DNA of 64,000 bases from Streptomyces sp. NBC_00670 (GCF_036226765.1 NZ_CP109017.1:5829001-5893000); one strand, 5' to 3'; counted from the stretch's first letter, positions 34,516 through 44,243 are shown. Made by a program: numbers and translations. Notes: generated by a model from the letters alone, not told the origin.

Positions 34516-35622
34516 CTACTCCGCCACGAGACCCTTCGCGTCGCGTGCCAGGGCCGTGAGGCGGGAGATCGCGCGGAAGTACTTCTTGCGGTAGCCGCCG
34601 TTCAGCATCTCCTCGCTGAACAGCCGGTCGAACGGCAGCCCCGAGGCAAGTACCGGCACCTCGCGGTCGTACAGCCGGTCGGCGAGGACGACGAGCCGCA
34701 GCGCCGTCGACTGGTCCGGCACCGGACGCACGTCGGTGAGGCAGACCGCCCGCAGTCCGTCGGTCAGCGCGCCGTAGCGGCTGGGATGGACCCGGGCGAG
34801 GTGGTCCAGGAGGGCGGGGAAGGCGTCGAGCGAGGCGCCCGGGGTCGCCTGCGCGGCCTTCGTGACCTGCGCGTCGGTGAACGGGGCCGGCGCCTCGGGC
34901 AGTCCCCGGTGGCGGTAGTCCTCGCCGTCGATCCGCAGGGCGCGGAAGTGGGCGGACAGGCCCTGGATCTCGCGCAGGAAGTCGGCGGCGGCGAACCGGC
35001 CCTCGCCGAGCTTGCCCGGCAGGGTGTTCGAGGTGGCGGCGAGCGCGACCCCGGCGTCGACCAGCCGGCCCAGCAGGGTGGAGACGAGGACGGTGTCCCC
35101 CGGGTCGTCCAGTTCGAATTCGTCGATGCAGAGCAGCCGGTGCCCGGAAAGCGTCTTCACGGTCTGCTGGAAACCGAGGGCGCCGACCAGGTTCGTCAGC
35201 TCCACGAAGGTGCCGAACGCCTTGCGGGCGGGCTCGGCGGGGGTGGCGTGCCAGAGGGAGGCCAGCAGGTGGGTCTTGCCGACGCCGTACCCGCCGTCGA
35301 GGTAGACGCCGCGGGGGCCGACCGGGGCCTTGGCCTTCCGGGAGCCCTTCCCGAAGCCGAGGAACGAGCGCTTCCCGGCGCTCTGCGGGCCGCCGCCGTC
35401 GAGTCCGGCGGCGAAGCCCTCCAGGACGCGGACGGCCTCGGTCTGGCTGGGCTGGTTCGGGTCCGGGAGGTACGTGGCGAAGCGGACCGAGTCGAAGCGC
35501 GGCGGCGGCACCATTTCGGCGACCAGCCGGTCGGCCGGGACGTGGGGTTCGCGGGCGCACAGCGAGAGCGGGGCCGTGTCGGCCATCGGTTCTATGCCGG
35601 CGGCGGGGGTGGAGGAGGGCAC
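34516..35622 (-). CDS. zapE: ZapE/AFG1-family ATPase
   Basis: 368-residue AAA-like P-loop ATPase. Walker A is GGYGVGKTHLLASLWH, Walker B is LLCIDEFELDD, and sensor region ATSNTLPG follows. ZapE in E. coli destabilises the Z-ring under stress; mitochondrial AFG1 assists turnover of respiratory subunits. The frame is open upstream to 35688, but the GTG at 35622 is chosen because it leaves a 37-bp gap to the divergent reductase gene. A later ATG at 35586 is possible. The role in streptomycete division is inferred from homology only. Confidence 0.82.
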   Translation of the reverse strand: MPSSTPAAGIEPMADTAPLSLCAREPHVPADRLVAEMVPPPRFDSVRFATYLPDPNQPSQTEAVRVLEGFAAGLDGGGPQSAGKRSFLGFGKGSRKAKAPVGPRGVYLDGGYGVGKTHLLASLWHATPAEPARKAFGTFVELTNLVGALGFQQTVKTLSGHRLLCIDEFELDDPGDTVLVSTLLGRLVDAGVALAATSNTLPGKLGEGRFAAADFLREIQGLSAHFRALRIDGEDYRHRGLPEAPAPFTDAQVTKAAQATPGASLDAFPALLDHLARVHPSRYGALTDGLRAVCLTDVRPVPDQSTALRLVVLADRLYDREVPVLASGLPFDRLFSEEMLNGGYRKKYFRAISRLTALARDAKGLVAE

Positions 35623-35659
35623 GGTTCCCCATGGTAGGCGCCGTGCCAGACTGCACCGC

Positions 35660-36475
35660 ATGCGACGCCTGCTGCCTGTGACCGACACGACACCTGGAGC
35701 TTCCGGCGCGAGGGGCGGCTCCGGGCCCGCCTCCGCCGCCGTCGACCGTGAGTGGACGTTCGACGAGCTCGCCGCCGCGTACGCCTATCCCGAGCCGGAG
35801 GGCGGGGAGCCGCGGCCGTGGCTGCGGGCCAACATGGTCTCCACGCTCGACGGGGCCGCGCAGCACGAGGGCCAGACGAAGCCGATCTCCAGCGCGGCCG
35901 ACATGCGGATCTTCGGGATGCTGCGGGCGCTGGCGGACGTGGTGGTCGTCGGCGCGGAGACGGTACGGCAGGAGGGGTACCGGCCGGCCCGGGCGGTGGC
36001 CGAGGCCGCGGCGCTGCGGGAGGCCGCCGGGCAGGGACCCGCGCCGGCGATCGCCGTGGTCAGCGCGGGACTCGAGCTGGACTTCTCGCTGCCCTTGTTC
36101 ACGTCGCCGCTGGTGCCGACGTTGCTGCTGACGGGGGCGGCGGCGGATCCGGGGCGGGTGGCGGAGGCGGAGCGGGCGGGGGTGCGGGTGGTGGTCGCGG
36201 GGGACGGGATGGGCGTGGATCCGGTGCGGGTGGTGCGGGCGCTGGCGGAGCGAGGGCTGACGCGGCTGCTCACGGAGGGCGGGCCGCGGTTGTTGGGGCA
36301 GTTCGTGGCGGGGGGTGTGCTGGACGAGTTGTGTCTGACGGTGGCGCCGGTGGTGGTGGCGGGGGGTGCGCAGCGGATCGCCGGGGGGCCGGGGGTGACG
36401 GTTCCGGAGCGGTTCCGGCCGGCGTCGGTGCTGGAGGAGGAGGGGTTCCTCTTCACGCGCTACCGGCGGGGGTGA
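35660..36475 (+). CDS. Pyrimidine reductase family protein (RibD C-terminal domain)
   Basis: 271 residues with one RibD-C/DHFR-like domain: RANMVSTLDGAAQ, FGMLRALADVVVVGAETVRQEGY (NADPH-binding region) and LTRLLTEGGPRLLGQFVAGGVLDELCLTVAPVV. It resembles the reductase half of RibD but lacks the deaminase domain, so it may reduce a riboflavin-pathway or deazaflavin-type pyrimidine intermediate. The ATG at 35660 is used; upstream codons overlap zapE. Part of a repeat-like CCCCGCGCCCCTGTCACGGG follows at 36496. Confidence 0.8.
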   Translation: MRRLLPVTDTTPGASGARGGSGPASAAVDREWTFDELAAAYAYPEPEGGEPRPWLRANMVSTLDGAAQHEGQTKPISSAADMRIFGMLRALADVVVVGAETVRQEGYRPARAVAEAAALREAAGQGPAPAIAVVSAGLELDFSLPLFTSPLVPTLLLTGAAADPGRVAEAERAGVRVVVAGDGMGVDPVRVVRALAERGLTRLLTEGGPRLLGQFVAGGVLDELCLTVAPVVVAGGAQRIAGGPGVTVPERFRPASVLEEEGFLFTRYRRG

Positions 36476-36604
36476 GCGCGACGTCTGTTCCGTTCCCCGC
36501 GCCCCTGTCACGGGCGCGCGCCTGAACCCACCCCGGGTGGGAAGACGGGGCAGGATGGTAAGGGACCGGGTTCGGGTCCGAGTGGGAGAAGAGGGGCAGG
36601 CGGC

Positions 36605-37078
36605 GTGTTTTCGAGTGTGCTGATGATTGAGAAGGCCCTGACATCGGCCGACGTGGAGTTCGTGACCACCTTGCACGGGGAGGAGGCCGTCGCCTTCCAC
36701 GTCCTGCTCCAGCCCCGCGGGGATCAGGCGGACCGCCTGTTGCGCGCGCTGGACGACGTCGCCCTCGGGGAGCTCGACGAGGCCGCGCGGGAGGGGGAGA
36801 CGCCCGAGGGGGACGAGGCACTCGGCCCCGGCCGGCGTGCGCTCGACGTCTCCCTGCGCGCCCTGCACGCGGCCGGCAGCGAGGCGGACGGCAGACTCAT
36901 CGAGGCGCATCCCCTGGACGCGCTCAAGGCGCTCGTCGCCGAGGTCGGCGCGGACGAGGTGATCGTGCTGACCGATCCGCACTACGTGGAGGAGTTCTTC
37001 CACCGGGACTGGGCCTCCCGGGCGCGGCACAAGGTCGGCGTCCCGGTGCTCAAGCTGTTCAGCCACAGCAAGGACTGA
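36605..37078 (+). CDS. Conserved actinobacterial protein of unknown function
   Basis: 157 residues, alpha/beta in appearance. The second half, LIEAHPLDALKALVAEVGADEVIVLTDPHYVEEFFHRDW, looks like the strand-helix-strand of universal-stress-protein-type folds, and the first half is acidic (LGELDEAAREGETPEGDEAL). Orthologues are sometimes labelled indole-3-glycerol phosphate synthase, but no TIM-barrel motifs of TrpC are present and the protein is far too short. The start is the GTG at 36605. It lies 112 bp before murC, same strand. Confidence 0.6.
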   Translation: MFSSVLMIEKALTSADVEFVTTLHGEEAVAFHVLLQPRGDQADRLLRALDDVALGELDEAAREGETPEGDEALGPGRRALDVSLRALHAAGSEADGRLIEAHPLDALKALVAEVGADEVIVLTDPHYVEEFFHRDWASRARHKVGVPVLKLFSHSKD

Positions 37079-37190
37079 GCCGAGGCAGGGACTGAGCGTG
37101 CGGCGGGCGCCGGGCACCGACGGGCACCGCATAGGCTGTGCCCGCGCCCCCGGCGCGTTCACCGTCGTACCGCATCTGGGAGAGACACGT

Positions 37191-38579
37191 ATGGCACCCG
37201 GCCTTCCCCCCGCCATGGACCGACCGCACTTCATCGGCATCGGCGGCGCCGGAATGTCGGGCATCGCCAAGATCCTCGCCCAGCGCGGCGCGAAGGTCGC
37301 CGGCAGCGACGCCAAGGACTCGCCGACGGCGGACGCGCTGCGCGCGCTCGGCGTCACCGTGCACCTCGGCCACGCCGCCGAGCACCTCGCCGACGACGCG
37401 AGCTGCGTCGTCGTCTCCTCCGCGATCCGCGCCGACAACCCCGAGCTCGCCCGCGCGGCCGAGCGCGGCATCCCGGTCGTCCACCGTTCGGACGCACTCG
37501 CCCGGCTGATGGACGGGCTGCGTCCGATCGCCGTCGCCGGGACGCACGGCAAGACGACCACCACCTCCATGCTCGCCGTCTCGCTCACCGAGCTGGGCCG
37601 CCGGCCCTCGTACGCGATCGGCGGCGACCTGGACGCCCCCGGCTCCAACGCCCTGCACGGCGAGGGCGAGGTCTTCGTCGCCGAGGCCGACGAGAGCGAC
37701 CGCAGCTTCCACAAGTACGCCCCCGAGGTCGCGATCGTCCTCAACGTCGAACTCGACCACCACGCCAACTACGCCTCCATGGACGAGATTTACGAGTCCT
37801 TCGAGACGTTCGCCGGACGGATCGTGCCCGGCGGCACCCTCGTCGTCAGCGCCGACCACGAGGGCGCCCGCGAGCTGACCCGACGGCTGGCCGGGTCCGT
37901 GCGGACGGTGACGTACGGGGAGGCGGCGGACGCCGACGTGCGCGTGCTGTCCGTCGTGCCGCACGGGCTGACCAGCGAGGTCACGATCGACCTGGACGGC
38001 GCCCCGCTCACCTTCACGGTCTCCGTCCCCGGCCGGCACTACGCGCACAACGCGGTCGCCGCACTCGTGGCCGGCCGGGCGCTCGGCATCCCGGCCGCCG
38101 AGCTGGCCCCCGCGCTCGCCGCCTACCGGGGTGTCAAGCGGCGCCTCCAGCTCAAGGGCGAGGCGGCCGGTGTCCAGGTCGTCGACTCCTACGCGCACCA
38201 CCCCACCGAGATGACCGCCGACCTGGAGGCCATGCGCGCCGGGACCGACGGCCGCATCCTGGTCGTCTTCCAGCCGCACCTGTTCTCCCGCACGCAGGAG
38301 CTGGGCAAGGAGATGGGGCAGGCGCTCGCCCTCGCGGACGCCTCCCTCGTCCTCGACATCTATCCCGCGCGCGAGGACCCGATCCCCGGCGTCACCAGCG
38401 AGCTGATCCTCGACGCGGCCCGGGCCGCCGGCGCCGGCGTACGGGCCGTGCACGGCATGGACGGGGTGCCCGAGGCCGTCGCGGGAATGGCGGAGCCCGG
38501 TGATCTCGTTCTCACCATGGGCGCGGGAGACGTGACCGATCTCGGTCCGCGGATCCTGGAGCGCCTGGCGCAGCGGTAG
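37191..38579 (+). CDS. murC: UDP-N-acetylmuramate--L-alanine ligase
   Basis: 462-residue cytoplasmic ligase adding the first amino acid of the peptidoglycan stem peptide. The N-terminal UDP-binding motif is HFIGIGGAGMSGIAKIL (from residue ~10), ATP-binding GTHGKTTTTSML (~118), and the C-terminal domain has DSYAHHPTEM. Length matches the family. The ATG at 37191 follows GGGAGAG. It is distant from the main mur/fts cluster, as is common for a murC copy in streptomycetes, so a second murC elsewhere is possible. msrB follows 53 bp downstream. Confidence 0.92.
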   Translation: MAPGLPPAMDRPHFIGIGGAGMSGIAKILAQRGAKVAGSDAKDSPTADALRALGVTVHLGHAAEHLADDASCVVVSSAIRADNPELARAAERGIPVVHRSDALARLMDGLRPIAVAGTHGKTTTTSMLAVSLTELGRRPSYAIGGDLDAPGSNALHGEGEVFVAEADESDRSFHKYAPEVAIVLNVELDHHANYASMDEIYESFETFAGRIVPGGTLVVSADHEGARELTRRLAGSVRTVTYGEAADADVRVLSVVPHGLTSEVTIDLDGAPLTFTVSVPGRHYAHNAVAALVAGRALGIPAAELAPALAAYRGVKRRLQLKGEAAGVQVVDSYAHHPTEMTADLEAMRAGTDGRILVVFQPHLFSRTQELGKEMGQALALADASLVLDIYPAREDPIPGVTSELILDAARAAGAGVRAVHGMDGVPEAVAGMAEPGDLVLTMGAGDVTDLGPRILERLAQR

Positions 38580-38632
38580 CCGCGCCGAAGACAAGCGGTT
38601 CAAGCGGTTCGAGTGGGTAAGGGGTGGCAGTC

Positions 38633-39040
38633 GTGGCGTACGACGTCGACAAGCCGGACGAGCAGTGGCGCGCGGAGCTGAACCAGGCGGAGTACGCGGT
38701 GCTGCGCCAGGCCGCCACGGAGCCGGCGTTCACCGGTGAGTACACCGACACCAAGACCAAGGGCGTGTACTCCTGTCGCGCCTGTGGTGCCGAGCTGTTC
38801 ACCTCCGGCACCAAGTTCGAGTCCCACTGCGGGTGGCCGTCCTTCTACGACCCGAAGGACACGGACGCGGTGGAGCTGATCCAGGACCGCTCCCACGGGA
38901 TGGTCCGCACCGAGGTGCGCTGCGCCCGTTGCGGCTCCCACCTCGGGCACGTGTTCGAGGGTGAGGGGTATGCGACCCCCACGGATCAGCGGTACTGCAT
39001 CAACAGCATCTCGCTGCGGCTGACGCCCGACGAGAGCTGA
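38633..39040 (+). CDS. msrB: Peptide-methionine (R)-S-oxide reductase
   Basis: 135-residue repair enzyme reducing the R-form of methionine sulfoxide. Structural zinc Cys pairs are CRACGAELF and CARCGSHLGH; the catalytic Cys is in RYCINSISL near the C-terminus, and the GWPSF substrate motif is present. AAGGGG lies 8 nt before the GTG at 38633, which is preferred over the GTG at 38624. It ends at a strong hairpin and is probably co-transcribed with murC. Confidence 0.93.
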   Translation: MAYDVDKPDEQWRAELNQAEYAVLRQAATEPAFTGEYTDTKTKGVYSCRACGAELFTSGTKFESHCGWPSFYDPKDTDAVELIQDRSHGMVRTEVRCARCGSHLGHVFEGEGYATPTDQRYCINSISLRLTPDES

Positions 39041-39051
39041 GCCGGACCAGG

Positions 39052-39087
39052 ACCGACCGCCGGGGGCTTCGTCCCCCGGCGGTCGGT
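39052..39087 (+). terminator. Hairpin terminator after msrB
   Basis: Perfect 15-bp stem ACCGACCGCCGGGGG with its complement and a 6-nt CTTCGT loop, 11 bp after the msrB stop. It also faces the convergent TPR gene. Confidence 0.8.
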
Positions 39088-39126
39088 TCCGTCATGCCGA
39101 CCGGCCCCGCCCGTCGTTCCGGCCGG

Positions 39127-41249
39127 TCAGCCCTCCCAGCCGGTCCAGCCGTCCGCCTCGTCCGCCTCCACCTCGTGCTCGGCCATCAGCCGCTCGGCCT
39201 CCGTGAGGGCGCCGCGGGCCCGCAGGATCCGGACGAGGACCACGGCCGCGTGCCACCGGGACTCGTTCCAGGGGTCGGCCTCGGTCCCGGCCAGCACGTC
39301 CAGGGCGGCGCGGGCCGCCGCCTCGGCCGCGTCCGGGGCGTCGAGGAGCAGCCGGACGCTCGCGAGCCCGGCCAGTACGCAGCCGAGCAGGTCCCTGGCC
39401 GCGCCGGACCGTCCGCCGTCCGGCGTCCCGGCGGTGAGCAGCGTGCGGGCGCCTGCTCCAGCTGGTCCGCCGTCTCGGCCGTCCGGCCGGTGTCGTAGAG
39501 CGCGCGGGCGCCGGTGAACCGGAGCCCGGCCCGGTCCTCGGCCGCGGCCTTCGCCGCCTCGGGTCCGGTCAGTGCCGCTTCCACCTCGGCCAGCAGTCCG
39601 TCCACCGCCGCCGGGTCCGGGCCGCACAGCAGCGCCCGCCGCAGCGCGGCCAGCTTCTCCTCGGTGCGGCCGAGGCCGGCGAAGCCGCGGGCCGCCGCCG
39701 CATGGCGGCGCGACGCCTCCGGCCCGTGGCCCAGCCAACGCCCGAGCTGATCCTCCAACTCGGCGCGCGGGGGCAGCCCGGGTATCTCCGTCTCCCCAGC
39801 CCCAGCCCCAGCCCCGTCGCCCGCCCCGCGGTCCAGCAGTTCCCGCAGGCGGCGGGCCGCCTCCGCCCGGTGGCCGTCGTTCGCGGAGGCGTGGGCCAGG
39901 AGCAGTCGGCAGCGGTCGGCGTCCTCGGCCAGGCCGAGGCGGGCCAGTTCGCGGACCGCCTCCTCCGCGGCCTCCTGCGCCTCCATGGGCCGCCGGGCCT
40001 CCAGCAGTGCCTCGGCGACGGCGAACCGGGTGCGCGCGGCGGTCTCGGCGTCGCCCGCGGCCGTCGCGGCGGCCACCTGTTCGACCAGCGTCCTGACCCG
40101 TGCCGCGCCCGGCTTGCGGTCCGCGTGGGCGGCGGTGGAGAACACGGACAGCTCCACCGGCTCGCCGATCCGCCCGGCCGCCATCCACCGCCCGAGCCGG
40201 GTGCTCTGGTAGTCGTTGCCGTTGCGGGCGTCGAACCGGGCCGCGATCGCCCCCGCCCGCTCCCGCAGTTCGACGGCGAGCCCGGCGACCGTGGTGTCCG
40301 GGCGGCGCCGCCCCTCCACCGTCGGGAACCGCAGCGTCAGCCCGCCCTCGCCGCGCCGCTCCAGCTCGCTCAGCACGGCCACCGCCGCGGCCGCGAACTC
40401 GGCCTCCGCCAGCGGTGTCCGGGCGTTGTCCAGCCAGGACAGATGGCGCTCGACGAGGTCCAGGCCCCGCCGCGCGTTCCCGGTGTGCACGCAGAACAGC
40501 AGGTGCAGGGCCAGCTCGGCCAGGTGGTGCGGGTTGTCGCGGATCCGCCGGTAGGCGGTGCGGTGGGCCTCCGCCGCCTGCGCGCCCCGCCCGGTGCGCA
40601 CGTACGGCAGCAGCAGCTCGGAGTTGATCCACTGCGGCTGCTCGCTGCACCCCGAGGTGCGGGCCGGCTCCCCGACCCGTATCGCCTCCTCGTCCCGGCC
40701 CAGCGCGACCAGCGTGCGCACCTGGCTGCTCGGCACGCAGCCGGAGCAGTCCGACAGCGCGTCGCGCCGGGTGCGGGACATCTGCTCGTAGAACTCCTGC
40801 GCCCGGGCCGGCTCGCCCACGCTCTCCGCGATCAGCCCCCGGTGCTGGAGCACGGCGTGCATGCTGTGGCCGCCGCGCCGGTAGCGGCGCTCCATGTCCT
40901 CCAGCAGGTCCGTGGCGCGCTGGAGCGGGATCTCCGGGAACTGGTGGACGCTGTAGATCATCCACTTGATGGCCCACAGCAGCCGGTGCTCGGCGCCCGC
41001 GCCGAACCGCTCCGGCTCGCGGTCGTACGCCGCCAGGCACCAGGAGTAGGAGAGGAACGCCTTGGCCGGGACCCAGCTGTGCTGGAACACCGACGTGGCG
41101 TTCATCCGTACGTCGAAGGCGAACTCGACCAGGCCGAGCGCGTCCGCGTGGCGCATCACCTCCTCCAGCGCCGCGAACTTCGCGGGCCCCTTCGGCATGG
41201 CGAACGTCTTCTGGTAGAGCGCGCGCAGCTCCTGTTCGGTGTGGCTCAT
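39127..41249 (-). pseudogene. TPR-repeat protein, interrupted by a one-base frameshift
   Basis: Starting at the ATG at 41249, ~600 codons read as a helical-repeat protein (EFAFDVRMNATSVFQHSW, TLVALGRDEEAIRVGE, AVAEALLEARRPMEAQEAAEEAV), typical of tetratricopeptide solenoids. At about 39447-39452 the sensible reading jumps frame: upstream sequence ends TAETADQLEQA, and downstream sequence resumes one frame over as ARTLLTAGTPDGG and runs to a stop at 39127 (EADEADGWTGWEG). Adding one base restores a 707-residue protein. The unshifted frame gives only Pro/Arg/Gly-rich nonsense beyond this point. Four-base overlap with the upstream HSP90 gene indicates coupled translation. Sequencing error and real mutation cannot be separated here. 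Confidence 0.75.
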
Positions 41250-43063
41250 CGGGCACCCCCGGCGACGGCCCGGCCGATGAGGCCGAGGAAGGACTGGTTG
41301 AGCGCGGCGGTGTCGGCCGGGCGCAGGGGATGGTGGCCGAGCAGCAGGGCCTGCACGTACAGGCCCTCCAGGCAGGTCGCGCGCAGTTCGGCGTCCGCCA
41401 GCGCGAGCACCTGGCGGGCCAGCGCGTTGCGGTGGTTGAGGACCAGGCGGGGGCGCGGCTCCTCGGCGGTCTCGAAGCTGCCGAGGATCGACGCCCACAC
41501 GTCGTCCGCCGCTTCCCTGGCCTCCCGCAGGTCGACCTGGAACGCGGTGTCGTCGTCGAGCAGATACAGCGCCGGGAGCCCGGACGGCTCGAAGGACCGT
41601 ACGAGCAGATCGCAGCCGAGACGGGACAGGACCCGGTCGCAGGCGGCGAGGGCGGGGGCGAGCGCCTGTTCCTCCGCGGCGCTCAGCCGTTCCAGATGGG
41701 TGGTCAGGTCGGCTGCGCGCAGCGGCTCCGCCTCCACCGTGCCGTCCACGGTGGCCATCCGGTCGATGAGCTGCGCGTCGTACACATAGCCGGCGTTGAC
41801 GACGGCGAGGCCCTGGGCGGCGGCCACGGGGGCGAGCTGGCGGAACTCGTCGACCAGCGGGGTGAAGCGGACGACCCCGTACCGCTCCCGGAACTCGGCC
41901 AGGGTCAGCGGGCCGACGTTGGTCTCCATCGGCCAGAAGTCCGTGACCAGCCGCAGCATCTCGTCGTCGTGCAGGGCGAGGGCCTTCACGCCCAGGTGGT
42001 GGACGCGCAGGAACTCGCGCAGCCGGGCGGGATCGCTCCGGCTGAGCCGGACCAGCCATGCGCGCAGGCCCGCGCCGAGCGCGTCCCGGGTGCTCTCCAG
42101 CAGGGAGTCCTCGTAGAGCGCCTCCCGGCTCGCGGTGGGGCGCAGCTCGGAGGTGTCGGCGACGCAGCGGACGAAGAAGGCCCACTCCGGCAGCAGCCGC
42201 TCGGCGCCCTCGGAGAGCAGCATCTGCTTGAGGTAGACGCGGTGCCGGGCGGGGACCGCCGGGTTGGCGGGCATCGGCAGCACGAAGGCGACACCGCGCA
42301 GCCCGGACTCCGCGGCCTCCAGGTCGACCACGTCGAAGGGGACGAAGCCGAACACCCGCTCGCAGTACGCCTCCAGGCGGGCCCGGCGGCGGCCCGGGTC
42401 CTCGTCCGCCGGGCGGTCCCAGGGGGCGGGGCCACCGGTCACCCCTTCGCCGTCGACCGTGACGGTGTGCGGCAGATGGGCGCCGTAGTGGGTCACCAGT
42501 TCGGTGACGGCGTCCCGGGTGAGGAGGTGCTCGCAGCCGGGGCGCGGGCGCAGCGTGACCGTGGTGCCGGGCTCGGCGCGCTGGGCGTCGGCGGGGGCCG
42601 GGCGCACCGTGTAGCTGCCGTCGGAGCGGCCGTGCCACAGCACCGTGGGCTCGCCGGCGCGGCGGGTGGTCACCTCGATGGAGTCGGAGACCATGAAGCA
42701 GGACAGCAGGCCGATGCCGAACTGGCCGAGGAACTCGTGCCGCTGGAAGCCCAGTTCGTCCCGCTTGGAGCTGCGGCCGATGGTGGCGAGCAGTTCGTGG
42801 ACCTGCGCCTCCGTCAGGCCGATGCCGTTGTCCTCGACCGTCAGGGAGCCGTCGCCGGTGGCGTCCCCGGACGTCAGGGCTATCCGGCCGGGGGCGTCCG
42901 TGGCGCCGGCAGCCGTGGTGCCGGTGTCCGCACCGCGCGCGGCGGTGATCGCGTCCACCGCGTTCTGCAGCAGCTCGCGGGTGTACACCTGCGGGCTGGT
43001 GTAGAGGTGATGGCTCAGCAGGTCGACGATCCCGCGCAGATCGACACGGAAGGTTTGGCTCAC
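41246..43063 (-). CDS. HSP90-family (HtpG-like) chaperone
   Basis: 605 residues. The GHKL ATPase domain is intact: YTRELLQNAVDAI with the catalytic Glu (E30), VEDNGIGLTEAQ, IGRSSK and HEFLGQFGIGLLSCFMVSD. The middle domain (~210-430) includes PRHRVYLKQMLLSEGAERLLPEWAFFVRCVAD, with the ELRPTASRE segment typical of HtpG. The C-terminal part is divergent and lacks an MEEVD-type end. The GTG at 43063 follows GGGGAG; the frame extends upstream without conserved residues. It overlaps the TPR gene by four bases, suggesting a dedicated chaperone/co-chaperone pair. Confidence 0.85.
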   Translation of the reverse strand: MSQTFRVDLRGIVDLLSHHLYTSPQVYTRELLQNAVDAITAARGADTGTTAAGATDAPGRIALTSGDATGDGSLTVEDNGIGLTEAQVHELLATIGRSSKRDELGFQRHEFLGQFGIGLLSCFMVSDSIEVTTRRAGEPTVLWHGRSDGSYTVRPAPADAQRAEPGTTVTLRPRPGCEHLLTRDAVTELVTHYGAHLPHTVTVDGEGVTGGPAPWDRPADEDPGRRRARLEAYCERVFGFVPFDVVDLEAAESGLRGVAFVLPMPANPAVPARHRVYLKQMLLSEGAERLLPEWAFFVRCVADTSELRPTASREALYEDSLLESTRDALGAGLRAWLVRLSRSDPARLREFLRVHHLGVKALALHDDEMLRLVTDFWPMETNVGPLTLAEFRERYGVVRFTPLVDEFRQLAPVAAAQGLAVVNAGYVYDAQLIDRMATVDGTVEAEPLRAADLTTHLERLSAAEEQALAPALAACDRVLSRLGCDLLVRSFEPSGLPALYLLDDDTAFQVDLREAREAADDVWASILGSFETAEEPRPRLVLNHRNALARQVLALADAELRATCLEGLYVQALLLGHHPLRPADTAALNQSFLGLIGRAVAGGAR

Positions 43064-43161
43064 GGACTCTCCCCGGACACGGATACCGCCCCGGAAGAAC
43101 GGCTCCCCAGGGCTGATCAGCACTTTAGAGCCGGGCACCGACAACGCCGAGCGAATATCGT

Positions 43162-44151
43162 TCACTCGTTCGGCTGCGGGCAGTACGGCGGGGCCAGGTC
43201 CGTGTTGTCCTTGGTGAGCAGGCGGATCGGCAGGGTGGTGATCCGCTTGGTCGTGCCGCCGTCGTCGTCGCCGCGGAGCAGGGAGACCGCGTTGTCCACC
43301 GCCAGTTCGCCCAGCTGCTCGGCCGAGTTGGTGACGGTCGCGGAGATCCGGCCGTCCTTGAGCGCGGCCAGCCCCTCGTCGGTGCCGTTGACCGTCGCGA
43401 TCCGCACGCCGTCCGCGCCGGCCGCGGTGAACGCCTTGCGGGCGGCCAGCGCCATCTCCTCGTTGGCGACGAAGACGTAGTCCAGGTCCGGATGTGCCGC
43501 GATCATCCTCGCGGCGACCCCGCGCGCCACGTCCGGCTCGTACATACCGGGCTCGTTCGCCACCACGCGCGCGGTGCCGGGCAGCCGCCCGGTGAAACCC
43601 GAGACGAGCAGGTCGGAGGCGCCGCCGGGGGCGCCGGCGAGGACACCGACGCTCACCCGCGCGCCGTCGGCGTCCCGGGCCACCCAGTCAGCGTCCAGCC
43701 TGCCGACCGCCGCCTGGTCCACGACCACCGCGCCCAGCAGGCCGTCGGTGTCCTCGGGGGCGACCGAGGTGAGGAAGAGCGGGATGCCGGCCTCGTCGGC
43801 CTTCTCGATGTCGCTCTTCAGCGCGGTCACGTCGACGGTCTGCAGGATGATCGCGTCGACCCCGCGCGCGATCATGTCCTTGATGTTCGCCAGCTCGGTC
43901 GACGCCTTCTGCCGGGAGTCGGCCGTGTGCAGCACGATCCCGTTGTCCGCCGCCCGCTCCGCCACCGCCTTCGCCAGACAGGCGTGGAACTCGGTGTCCG
44001 AGCCGTTGACGAACCCGAACTCCAGAGGACCGTGCCGGGAGCTCCCGGCACCCGCCTGCGCGCCGCAGCCGGCGAGCACCCACGCGGTGCCGAGGGCGGC
44101 CGCGACCGCCGTGGCTCTTCGGAAACGTGGAGAACGTGCGGAAAAGGGCAC
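43162..44151 (-). CDS. Sugar-binding lipoprotein (Peripla_BP_4), orphan
   Basis: 329-residue lipoprotein with lipobox VLAGC (Cys 29 from the chosen GTG at 44151). The mature sequence is a ribose/LacI-type binding protein: FGFVNGSDTEFHACLAKAVAERA, IIARGVDAIILQTVDVTALKSDI-like region and DYVFVANEEMALAARKAF. No permease or ATPase gene is near, so it may feed a transporter encoded elsewhere or act in signalling. The frame is open further upstream into a tandem-repeat region, which looks non-coding. It lies 98 bp upstream of the HSP90 gene on the same strand. Confidence 0.78.
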   Translation of the reverse strand: MPFSARSPRFRRATAVAAALGTAWVLAGCGAQAGAGSSRHGPLEFGFVNGSDTEFHACLAKAVAERAADNGIVLHTADSRQKASTELANIKDMIARGVDAIILQTVDVTALKSDIEKADEAGIPLFLTSVAPEDTDGLLGAVVVDQAAVGRLDADWVARDADGARVSVGVLAGAPGGASDLLVSGFTGRLPGTARVVANEPGMYEPDVARGVAARMIAAHPDLDYVFVANEEMALAARKAFTAAGADGVRIATVNGTDEGLAALKDGRISATVTNSAEQLGELAVDNAVSLLRGDDDGGTTKRITTLPIRLLTKDNTDLAPPYCPQPNE

Positions 44152-44243
44152 GGGGGACCGCCTTTCGACAACCGTGCGGAGGGCGGCCGACGCTACCTCC
44201 GGACGAAACGCGATCACCCCGCCACGGAGCGCAACGTAATCCT

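Noticed and set aside
36496-36520. Half copy of the palindromic repeat after the reductase gene.
   Set aside because: Too short and degenerate for its own entry; counted only as support for the repeat family.
34499-37768. A very long minus-strand frame (over 1000 codons) across zapE, the reductase and murC.
   Set aside because: It is the complement of well-supported genes in other frames and has no domain-like sequence.
39186-42638. A single minus-strand frame of about 1150 codons covering the TPR gene and much of the HSP90 gene.
   Set aside because: Only the part below 41249 looks like protein; the N-terminal third is Arg/Pro-rich shadow of the HSP90 frame, and the last ~85 codons are post-frameshift nonsense.
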